Under the pieces are notes generated by a model. The model saw only the letters and a program-made list of their open reading frames with translations, searched no databases and was not told where the DNA came from. Shown piece after piece: positions 7,582 to 14,742 of a stretch of 64,000 nt of DNA. Positions within the stretch are counted from its first letter, which is position 1; the number at the start of each line of letters is the position of its first letter. Source of the DNA: JADLAT01 sp964348795 (GTDB taxonomy: Bacteria > Pseudomonadota > Alphaproteobacteria > Micavibrionales > Micavibrionaceae); assembly GCA_964348795.1 (NCBI GenBank), contig CAYGDY010000003.1:1-64000 (forward strand), read 5' to 3'. Position numbers and translations under genes: made by a program.

Positions 7582-8331
7582 ATGAGAAAAAGACAACACA
7601 CCGCACACGCCTCCCAACAGGGCAATGTCCTGTTTATCATTCTTCTGGCAATTGTTCTGATCGGAGCCCTCACTGCCGCCATTCAAAACAGCAATCATGG
7701 CGAAAATACACACATTGACAATGAAACCCTGATCCTGCATGTCAGTGACGTCAAGCAATACGCCTCGGAACTGGAACGCGCCGTCCGATTTATCATAGAA
7801 ACCGGCAAAAGCGAGTCCAGTCTGCGCTTTGCCCATCCAGAGGCCTCCGCCGATTACGGTGATCTCGTGGCCGATGCTGACCCTTCCGATCAGATTTTTT
7901 CGCCCGAAGGCGGCGCGGCGCAATACAAGACCCCACCAGCCGACGTCAATGACGGGAGCCCCTGGGAATTTTACGCCGGCACGGACACGCCCGGGACAGG
8001 CACCAGTGCACCGGAACTCGTGGCCGTTCTCCCCAATGTGACACAAGCTTTTTGTGATAAAATCAACGAAACAAACGGACAGACGGGCACACCGACCGAC
8101 ACAGGCGCCACAACGGCATCAGGAGCCAACCCGGGCAATTGTATCAATATCGGGAGTCTGGGGCGTTTTGGCGGGGGCATGACTTTTTACACTGCCACAC
8201 TCAACACCATGGATGAAACCACTTTTACGCAAGACCCTAACACAAGTGCCGCAAGACCCGCTCTGGAAGCCTGCGTCCGGTGTAGTCTGGACGGGCAGAA
8301 TCATTTCTACCACGTCTTGCTGTCCCGATAA
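7582..8331 (+). CDS. Pilin-like (class III signal) secreted protein, paralog of the 17360-18085 product
   Basis: 249 residues. A short basic N-terminus is followed by QQGNVLFIILLAIVLIGAL (residues 12-30), which resembles a prepilin cleavage site (after Gly14) and the hydrophobic helix of type IV pseudopilins, but without the usual Glu5. The rest is secreted-like, with cysteines near the C-terminus (EACVRCSLDG). It shares layout and motifs with the protein at 17360-18085: GNV.F.IL, a (F/H)(S/H)P(E/D)G segment, W(E/H).YA, and a block ending (F/V)C..IN. Both end in a basic (L/Q)(S/A)R. Function is unknown. It lies 12 bp after the carboxypeptidase gene. Confidence 0.7.
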   Translation: MRKRQHTAHASQQGNVLFIILLAIVLIGALTAAIQNSNHGENTHIDNETLILHVSDVKQYASELERAVRFIIETGKSESSLRFAHPEASADYGDLVADADPSDQIFSPEGGAAQYKTPPADVNDGSPWEFYAGTDTPGTGTSAPELVAVLPNVTQAFCDKINETNGQTGTPTDTGATTASGANPGNCINIGSLGRFGGGMTFYTATLNTMDETTFTQDPNTSAARPALEACVRCSLDGQNHFYHVLLSR

Positions 8332-8337
8332 ACGCGC

Positions 8338-8901
8338 TCAGGGCGTCATGCGCAGGATTTTCGGCTTCGGGCGGGACATCTCGTCCACTGTGCGGTTCAA
8401 CGGCAAAACATACTCGAACGCAGACACGATCCGGCCCGTGCGGGCGTCAGCGATCCGCAAGCTGACATCCATCTCCGTCCGGTGACGTAAAAACGTGCCG
8501 GACATGATAAAATCCGGATTTTTTCGGTCCATGTCCGCCGGTTTGAAATAGGTCGTGTCTTCGGATGTTGCGACGGGCTCCAGATCCATCCGGTAGCCTA
8601 ATTGCGACATCCGCACACCAATTTGCTCCGGTATCATTTTGGAAAACTCCGACTCCATATCCGGATGCTCCCGATCCTTCAAGGGCATGGCGGTTACCAA
8701 GGCCGAACGCGGCATGGCGCTACGGGCCTGCCCAACCAGATAATCGGCCACCGCATAGTTTTTTTCCGTAAAATTCACGTCTTTCTGAAGAAAAATACCA
8801 TGCGCGGCTGTGTCCAGAAAAGCCGCCGTGCATGCCGACAAAACCCCGCCCCCCGCAAGCACAAGACACATCCCAAAATAACGAAATCCTGATTTTATCA
8901 T
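8338..8901 (-). CDS. FlgO-like outer-membrane lipoprotein
   Basis: 187 residues with a lipobox LSAC (Cys24), so probably a lipoprotein. The region NYAVADYLVGQARSA..., a conserved IPEQIGVRMSQLGYRMD segment and a final domain with SGTFLRHRTEMDVSLRIAD resemble the FlgO family, known from Vibrio flagellar outer-membrane proteins. No flagellar genes are nearby, so the role may be different. It is translated one base after the stop of the upstream lipoprotein gene, indicating coupling. Confidence 0.65.
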   Translation of the reverse strand: MIKSGFRYFGMCLVLAGGGVLSACTAAFLDTAAHGIFLQKDVNFTEKNYAVADYLVGQARSAMPRSALVTAMPLKDREHPDMESEFSKMIPEQIGVRMSQLGYRMDLEPVATSEDTTYFKPADMDRKNPDFIMSGTFLRHRTEMDVSLRIADARTGRIVSAFEYVLPLNRTVDEMSRPKPKILRMTP

Positions 8902-8902
8902 C

Positions 8903-9628
8903 TTACGGATTCAAACCCTTCGCAGGGACGGGGTACACATCCCGTCCGTTCGTTTTAACAGGATTTTTAAAACCGGAAAAATACACGCCCGGACTATATC
9001 CATAGAGCGGGACATCATAACGCCCCCTGACGATTGTAAGAAAACGCCCTTCCTCCACAATCCCGATGACCAGATCCATACCCTTTTGCGGCTCGACAAA
9101 TTCCTGTAATTTCAAATCAGGATCAAGATCCCCGTTATACCCCACCGATGACTGGCGCGTGACATCTCCGGCCTCATCGGGATCATAGACGGAATAGAAC
9201 AATGCCTGCGCGGGAACATAACCCTTCTCGTGTTTTTCAAAGAGTTTGCGTTTTTTCTTCTTGTTCGCGGCCTCGCTCCACAATGTATAGCCGTAGTCCC
9301 GCACGGCTTCCCGCAACACAAAGTCATAGGTACTTTGCATGACACCATCGGGCAGATCGGTTTTCAGCATCACCTGACGGGGCATCACCAACCCCTGCGT
9401 TTTGGCCTTCAAGAGCAAATCCCGCACAGCCACGCGCCATTTTTCCACAGCCGCCTCATTGGCGATCTTGGTGTATTCATACCCGATATCGGGGGCTTCA
9501 GGACCAGGCGGGCCCTTGTAAGGTTTTTGCTGGTGGGCATAGCCTGCAGGCATAAAGGTCGGATCCCAGACCGCGCGACACCCCGTTAAAGCCAGAAGAA
9601 TACAAAGAGAAAAAAACGTGATGCGCAT
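8903..9628 (-). CDS. Lipoprotein of unknown function, coupled to the FlgO-like gene
   Basis: 241 residues, with a lipobox LLALTGC (Cys17). The mature part has an acidic/aromatic N-terminal region and a segment KKKKRKLFEKHEKG, followed by a C-terminal beta-rich half ending in YDVPLYGYSPGVYFSG. I do not recognise the family. Because its stop is one base from the FlgO-like start, the two lipoproteins are probably made together and may form an envelope complex. Confidence 0.6.
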   Translation of the reverse strand: MRITFFSLCILLALTGCRAVWDPTFMPAGYAHQQKPYKGPPGPEAPDIGYEYTKIANEAAVEKWRVAVRDLLLKAKTQGLVMPRQVMLKTDLPDGVMQSTYDFVLREAVRDYGYTLWSEAANKKKKRKLFEKHEKGYVPAQALFYSVYDPDEAGDVTRQSSVGYNGDLDPDLKLQEFVEPQKGMDLVIGIVEEGRFLTIVRGRYDVPLYGYSPGVYFSGFKNPVKTNGRDVYPVPAKGLNP

Positions 9629-9764
9629 AAAACCAAGTCCCGAGAAACAAAAAACCCTTCCGCGCGATCAAAAACCGCGCGAGAGCAAAGTGTAACAATT
9701 CTGCACCGGTTCGTACAGGGGTGTTTTTAGATACGCCACGCACCGACAACAGGTCACCCCCTCA

Positions 9765-11321
9765 TCAGCCCCGCAGTCTGGTCAGGGACGCTGTACTGCT
9801 ATGCCCGTCCTGCGCGGGCATGATCTCCACCCGTCCCCCGTATGTTTTGACAGTGGGCGCTTCGGGAATCTGAGACTCCAGATAATCTCCGCCCTTGAAA
9901 TACACATCGGGCTTGATCAGATTCAAAAGGGCTGACGCTGTATTGTCCTCCCCCTCTTCCCGAGCCCCGAACAACACGACCATATCCACAGACCCCAGTC
10001 CAGCCAGAACGGTGGCCCGTGATCGTTCCTCATGGACAGGACGCGCCGGCCCCTTCAAAAGCGTCACAGACGCATCGGTATTCAACCCTACGATCAAACG
10101 ATCACACCGGTCCCGTGCTTGATTGAGATAGGTCACGTGCCCGAAATGCAAAATATCAAAACAGCCATTCGTAAACCCGACAACGAGCCCCCGCGCCTTC
10201 CAACGCCGGACCTGCTCGGCGGCCGCGTTCCAGTCCAGAATATCGGCCCGCCGCATCCGGTCAGCTTTCTGGCGCTCTCGTCCGATATGGGTCATATGAT
10301 CCCCCTGATCCGTTTCCAGCAGGGCCTTGAGTTCTCCTAGCCGGACAGGGGCCGTACCGACCTTTGTGACGACAAGGCTCCCCGCAAGATTTGCCAGGGC
10401 CGCAGACTCCACCAAAGTGCCTCCCACAGCCAAAACAGACGCAATGGTGGCAATCACCGTATCGCCGGCCCCCGACACATCAAAGACCTCAATATCGGTT
10501 GTCCGCAAATGCACAGGGTCAGCGCCTTTTTGTATCACACTCATCCCGTCACCCGAGCGGGTTGCCACAACCGCATCAATCCCGCATGTTTCTATAATAT
10601 GATCCGCGGCCCGACAGATCTCCTGATCTGTACCGGTGACAGAACCTTTTGTTGCATCGGAGAGCTCTTTCCTGTTGGGGGTGATGGCGTACGCCCCCCG
10701 ATAGATCGTAAAGTCCTGTCCCTTGGGGTCCACGACTACAGGAATCTGTCTGGCACAGGCCAGAGCCATAATTCTGGAAATGATTTCAGGCGATAACATC
10801 CCCTTCCCGTAGTCCGACATCATAATACATCCGACATCCTCCACAGAATCCTGCATGTCCTTCAAGAGTTGCTCCTGCACAGCAAAAGACACAGGATCTT
10901 TGGATTCAAAGTCAGTCCGGAGCAATTGCTGGTGTCCCGCCAGAAAACGGGTTTTCACGATTGTCGGGCGCGCCGGATCCACAACAAGACCTGCCGTGGC
11001 ATACCCCAGTGCCGCGACATGCTCCCGCACCAGACGGCCCTCAGCATCATCCCCGATCACCGAGAATATCCGGCCAGACATCCCAAAACCCGCCAGATTC
11101 GCCAGCGCATTCCCCGCACCGCCCAGCATATGCTCCTGCCGCTTGACCCGCAGGACGGGGATGGGCCCTTCGGGAGAAATCCGCTCGACTGCGCCATAGA
11201 CAAACCGATCCAGCATGATATCCCCCACAATCCATACGCTTCGGGTCGTTTCAGAGTCTTGTATTTTATCCAGAAGGCGGCTCAGCGGATTATGCAACAT
11301 CACAATACTTTCATCAGGCAT
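9765..11321 (-). CDS. hldE: Bifunctional D-glycero-beta-D-manno-heptose-7-phosphate kinase / heptose-1-phosphate adenylyltransferase HldE
   Basis: HldE catalyses two steps of ADP-heptose synthesis for the LPS inner core. The N-terminal ribokinase-like domain (to ~residue 340) has GGAGNALANLA and the catalytic DVSGAGDT motif. The C-terminal adenylyltransferase domain starts at FTNGCFDILHFGH, with the HxGH motif of nucleotidyltransferases. At 518 residues it is somewhat longer than E. coli HldE (477). An alternative start is the ATG at 11300 (MLHNPLSRLL). No other heptose genes are nearby. Confidence 0.96.
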   Translation of the reverse strand: MPDESIVMLHNPLSRLLDKIQDSETTRSVWIVGDIMLDRFVYGAVERISPEGPIPVLRVKRQEHMLGGAGNALANLAGFGMSGRIFSVIGDDAEGRLVREHVAALGYATAGLVVDPARPTIVKTRFLAGHQQLLRTDFESKDPVSFAVQEQLLKDMQDSVEDVGCIMMSDYGKGMLSPEIISRIMALACARQIPVVVDPKGQDFTIYRGAYAITPNRKELSDATKGSVTGTDQEICRAADHIIETCGIDAVVATRSGDGMSVIQKGADPVHLRTTDIEVFDVSGAGDTVIATIASVLAVGGTLVESAALANLAGSLVVTKVGTAPVRLGELKALLETDQGDHMTHIGRERQKADRMRRADILDWNAAAEQVRRWKARGLVVGFTNGCFDILHFGHVTYLNQARDRCDRLIVGLNTDASVTLLKGPARPVHEERSRATVLAGLGSVDMVVLFGAREEGEDNTASALLNLIKPDVYFKGGDYLESQIPEAPTVKTYGGRVEIMPAQDGHSSTASLTRLRG

Positions 11322-11325
11322 AGCA

Positions 11326-11354
11326 GGGTGTTTTTAATGAAAACGCCCTTTTTT
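11326..11354 (+). terminator. Intrinsic terminator on the plus strand just upstream of the divergent hldE start
   Basis: GGGTGTTTT (11326-11334) pairs with AAAACGCCC (11340-11348), one G-U pair, 5-nt loop, then TTTTTT (11349-11354). It points along the plus strand, where no gene ends. It would stop a transcript antisense to the hldE 5' end, or attenuate a leader of the protease gene. Confidence 0.7.
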
Positions 11355-11516
11355 ATAAGAAAAATCAAAATTATTACCTTTTTATCCCCTTTTCTTAGGA
11401 ATTCGTCAATCTTTCTGAGGTCTAATAAAAGGGATAGGCCTGCAAAAGGCTTACGGACACGGCTCGGGCACAAGAGCCGAAAGAAGGATCGGGTAAGTTC
11501 ACAAGGGGATGCGTCA

Positions 11517-12446
11517 ATGCGTAAACAGGGTGTTTTAGTCAGAATCAAGTCGATGTTTGAGCGCGACAAAGTCGGGGAACTCCTCGTGCTCAAAGGACTG
11601 ATTACACCCCAGGAGCTCCGGACAGCCCTGTCTCTGCAAAAACAATCCCCCATGCCTCTGGGACAAGTTCTGATCGAACAGGCCATGATTTCCAGACGCC
11701 AGCTCAACCGGATTTTGCGCGTACAAAACACCCTGCGTTTGAGCGGCACCACCTTTATTTTTATGATTTCATTTCTGTCCCTGTCCGAACGCAAAGCCAG
11801 AGCCGAGACTCTGGACTCCACACCCCCTGCTGTTGTGCTGACCAGTGCCGCGACACACTACGAGGCACTGGTAAATTATCCGGCTCTCTACGGCATGAGC
11901 GAAAAACGCTCTTCCAATCTTCAGCCCTTCACGAAATGGACCAGCCTGTTCAGCCGCTTTGAAAACCAGTTGAAAAAAGGGGGGTCTGCAGGTCTGGTGC
12001 GGGATTGGGAGCAAAAATTATCCCGCGTTTCAAGAGATTCGCTAAAACATATGGCAGAGGATATCAACCTCCAGCTCAACAAGGTCCGTTATATCTCGGA
12101 TAAAAATAACTGGGGGACCAGCGATTACTGGGCCACTCCGATTGAGTTCATCCAGCGGGGCGGGGACTGCGAGGATTACGCCATTGCAAAATACGTTGCG
12201 CTCCGGTCACTCGGTGTGCCGGAGGACCGCCTGAGAATCGCGATCGTACAAGATACCTATAAAAATATTCCCCATGCGGTCCTGGTCGTCTATACCGAAT
12301 CAGGCGCCTATATTCTGGACAATCAAAATGAAAAACTGATCAGTGCCGAAGAAGGTTCGCGCTATCGCCCGATCTATTCCATCAACCGTCAGGGCTGGTG
12401 GCTTCATACTGCGCCGGACCGTACACAAATGGCCTCCGCCCGGTAA
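11517..12446 (+). CDS. Bacterial transglutaminase-like cysteine protease (BTLCP) with an N-terminal MshEN-like domain
   Basis: 309 residues. Residues ~19-72 (VGELLVLKGLITPQELRTAL... ending ...RRQLNRILRVQN) resemble the MshEN / T2SSE N-terminal fold. A hydrophobic segment (79-90, TTFIFMISFLSL) follows, with the remainder probably exported. The C-terminal BTLCP domain has the catalytic triad Cys218 (GGDCEDYA), His253 (IPHAVLVV) and Asp268 (YILDNQ). BTLCP proteins are typical of alphaproteobacteria and process surface adhesins. The start at 11517 has AAGGGG 8 nt upstream. A much longer frame reaching back over hldE is antisense shadow. It converges with the asparaginase-like gene. Confidence 0.8.
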   Translation: MRKQGVLVRIKSMFERDKVGELLVLKGLITPQELRTALSLQKQSPMPLGQVLIEQAMISRRQLNRILRVQNTLRLSGTTFIFMISFLSLSERKARAETLDSTPPAVVLTSAATHYEALVNYPALYGMSEKRSSNLQPFTKWTSLFSRFENQLKKGGSAGLVRDWEQKLSRVSRDSLKHMAEDINLQLNKVRYISDKNNWGTSDYWATPIEFIQRGGDCEDYAIAKYVALRSLGVPEDRLRIAIVQDTYKNIPHAVLVVYTESGAYILDNQNEKLISAEEGSRYRPIYSINRQGWWLHTAPDRTQMASAR

Positions 12447-12464
12447 CCGTACGAAGAAGCCTTT

Positions 12465-12989
12465 CTATTCAAAACGCCCCGTTTCGGTATTCTTTTTGAC
12501 TGTGCCCGCCACGAATATGCGCGCATTCATGCACAGATACACCCCATGACCTTGTGTCTGCACCTGCGCCAGCGCATAGCCCAGATTAAACCCCGCATCA
12601 CTCATGGCAAATTCCTTCAAGGGAATCATGGCACCTGTCAGGATCACGCATTTCTTGACACCAGCGCCATGAGAGGCCAGATAGGCGGCTGTCACGGGCA
12701 TGGTGCTGGTCCCGTGAATAATTACGATACGGTCCGTATCTGATTTCAAAACAGCGTCTGTCAACCGCATCCGATCTTCTGCTGTCAACTCCAGACTGTC
12801 TTTCAGGCACACTGTTTCAAAGGTGAGGGTTCCATGGGGCTGGACGGTTTTGCGCAGGTAATCCGGCACAATGTCCGCCCCCGCAATTTCGGGCTTTTCG
12901 GTGAGAGGATTATAGACCTTATTGATCGTTCCGCCCGTGAGGATGATATGGATACCAGCATCAGACATCTGTCTTGCGATCCCCGTCAT
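12465..12989 (-). CDS. Half-length asparaginase-domain protein coupled to pyruvate kinase
   Basis: 174 residues, only the N-terminal domain of an L-asparaginase, which normally has ~330. Motif 1 is intact (TGGTI, residues 18-22). Motif 2 reads HGTSTM (92-97), where the family usually has HGTDTM, so the active-site Asp is Ser. The VILTGAM segment (115-121) is conserved. The ATG at 12989 overlaps the pyk stop as ATGA, so the two are coupled. Stand-alone asparaginase domains of this length exist in other proteobacteria, so this is probably a real gene rather than a remnant. A later ATG at 12968 is a possible start. Catalysis is uncertain. Confidence 0.72.
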   Translation of the reverse strand: MTGIARQMSDAGIHIILTGGTINKVYNPLTEKPEIAGADIVPDYLRKTVQPHGTLTFETVCLKDSLELTAEDRMRLTDAVLKSDTDRIVIIHGTSTMPVTAAYLASHGAGVKKCVILTGAMIPLKEFAMSDAGFNLGYALAQVQTQGHGVYLCMNARIFVAGTVKKNTETGRFE

Positions 12990-14407
12990 GGTTCCACCTC
13001 CGCAATCCGGAGCATATTGGTGGTGCCTGTGACCCCGAACGGTACGCCGGCTGTCATCACAAACACCTGACCGATTTCCGCGAGCCCCTGTTCCTGCAAA
13101 ATCCGGCAGGCATGGGGAACAGGACCACTGAAATTTCCTTGAATTTCTGGGGCGTACACCGCATTGACCCCGTACGAGAGCACCATCCGGCGCGCCACAT
13201 TCTGGCGCGGGGTCAGGCACAAAATCGGCACATGCGGCCTTTGCCGTGCCATGCGAAGCGCCGTAGAGCCCGACATGGTATAGGTGACAAGCGCCACAGC
13301 CCCGACATCCTGCGCCACATAATACGCCGCCGTGGCGATGGCATCGGATGGCCCCGTGGCCACATCGGGATGGGAAGCCTCCATCACCTGCCCGTAAATC
13401 TCGTCCTCTTCGGTGCGCCTGCAAATCCGGTCCATAAACTCCACCGCCCGCACGGGATACTCCCCCGAAGCGGTCTCGGCAGACAACATCACCGCATCGG
13501 CCCCGTCATACACCGCTGTGGCCACATCCGAGGCTTCTGCCCGTGTGGGGCGCGGCGCAGTAATCATCGATTCCAGCATCTGCGTGGCCACAACCACCGG
13601 CTTTCCGGCGGCCCGCACATGGCGAATCACAGCCTTTTGCACCGAAGGCACATCCTCAGGCGGAATTTCCACGCCCAAATCCCCCCGCGCCAGCATGACC
13701 CCGTCAGCCAGCGCGACGATCTCCTCCAGATTGGCCAGCGCGGCGGGTTTTTCCAGCTTCACCATCAAAGCCGCCCGCTCGCCGATCAAATCCCGCGCCG
13801 CCCGGACATCGGCTGGTGTTTGCACAAAACTCTGGGCAATCCAGTCTGCGCCCAAATCAAGGGCCACCGCCAGATCCCGCCGGTCTTTGTCCGTCAGGGC
13901 CGGAATGGGAATCAAGACATCGGGCACATTCAACCCCTTGCGATTGGACAGGACAGACCCGAATTCAATCTGCACCTCTACAAAATCCGGCCCTTTTTCG
14001 AGGATTCGGGCCCGCACTTTTCCATCATCCAGAAACACAAGCCCCCCTTTTTCGAGCACCCCGAGCACTTCCGGATGGGGCAGACAGACCCGTGTCCGGT
14101 CCCCCACAGCCGAATCAAGATCAAACCGGAACCGTTGACCAACAACCAGCGCAATCGAATCCTCTGCAAAAGTCCCGATCCGGAGCTTGGGCCCCTGCAA
14201 ATCAGCCAAAATCCCAAGAGGTCTTGCGATCCGTGATTCGATCTCCCGAATATAAGTCACCACCTGCGCATGATCTGCCACCGTCCCATGGCTGAAGTTC
14301 AGGCGAAACATGTTCGCGCCCGCTTCAACAAGCGCGCCGATCTGTTCGGCTGTACGGGAGGCGGGCCCCAAGGTAGCCAGTATTTTGGTCTGACGTTTCT
14401 TCTTCAT
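12986..14407 (-). CDS. pyk: Pyruvate kinase
   Basis: Catalyses phosphoenolpyruvate + ADP to pyruvate + ATP, the last step of glycolysis. 473 residues, the normal length. The protein starts KKKRQTKILATLGPASRT and has RLNFSHG near residue 36, the MVKLEKPAALANLEEI catalytic-lysine region (Lys in MVKLEKP), GDLGVEIP and VVVATQMLESM. Near the C-terminus is the alpha/beta domain with VALVTYTMSGSTA. The reading frame overlaps the asparaginase-like gene by 4 bp. The upstream 335 bp also contains the divergent nrdA control region. Confidence 0.97.
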   Translation of the reverse strand: MKKKRQTKILATLGPASRTAEQIGALVEAGANMFRLNFSHGTVADHAQVVTYIREIESRIARPLGILADLQGPKLRIGTFAEDSIALVVGQRFRFDLDSAVGDRTRVCLPHPEVLGVLEKGGLVFLDDGKVRARILEKGPDFVEVQIEFGSVLSNRKGLNVPDVLIPIPALTDKDRRDLAVALDLGADWIAQSFVQTPADVRAARDLIGERAALMVKLEKPAALANLEEIVALADGVMLARGDLGVEIPPEDVPSVQKAVIRHVRAAGKPVVVATQMLESMITAPRPTRAEASDVATAVYDGADAVMLSAETASGEYPVRAVEFMDRICRRTEEDEIYGQVMEASHPDVATGPSDAIATAAYYVAQDVGAVALVTYTMSGSTALRMARQRPHVPILCLTPRQNVARRMVLSYGVNAVYAPEIQGNFSGPVPHACRILQEQGLAEIGQVFVMTAGVPFGVTGTTNMLRIAEVEP

Positions 14408-14742
14408 AAGACGAATCGTAACACAAGCCTTTCCTAAAATATGAATATTTTTTCTCTTAAAACAAACGGTCTTTATGAGGGTGATTTTTAAAATTTTATA
14501 TCGAATTTTTTCTTTTTTCAGGGGATAAGATACGGGATATCCCTGTTAATTTCCTGTTTTCACGGTGTAAAACTATCCTCGGGATCCCGAGAGGTAGGAT
14601 TATATTCACCTTGTTGCACCCCACGACATATAGTAGATTAAAACTCACAGAACACTACAGCTTGTATGTTTTGACACACGCTAACACATCCATTGCAATC
14701 ATCCTCTTTTCAGGATACCACTATTTTTTAGGAGCCGGACTC
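14408..14742. other. Gene-free divergent control region between pyk and nrdA
   Basis: The A/T-rich half next to pyk shows no clear boxes. The half next to nrdA carries two candidate NrdR boxes (14621-14667). The frame of nrdA is open upstream to a TTG at 14611, but the coding start with AGGAG is at 14743. Confidence 0.6.
14621..14667 (+). promoter_or_regulatory. Candidate NrdR box pair upstream of nrdA
   Basis: Two 16-bp imperfect palindromes, CCACGACATATAGTAG (14621-14636) and ACACTACAGCTTGTAT (14652-14667), begin 31 bp apart, about three helical turns. NrdR boxes (consensus acaCwAtATaTwGtgt) typically occur in pairs with this spacing near ribonucleotide reductase genes. The matches are about 11 and 12 of 16 bases, so this is suggestive rather than proven. 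No nrdR gene is in the window. Confidence 0.55.

Noticed and set aside
10869..11516. N-terminal extension of the BTLCP frame over hldE
   Set aside because: Antisense to a well-identified gene, no ribosome site, low-complexity basic sequence. The internal ATG at 11517 with AAGGGG is preferred.
12974..14236. A 420-codon open frame antisense to pyk
   Set aside because: It mirrors the pyk reading frame, is rich in His/Arg/Pro and has no domain. Similar long antisense frames occur opposite dac, guaB and gdh as by-products of G+C-rich third codon positions.
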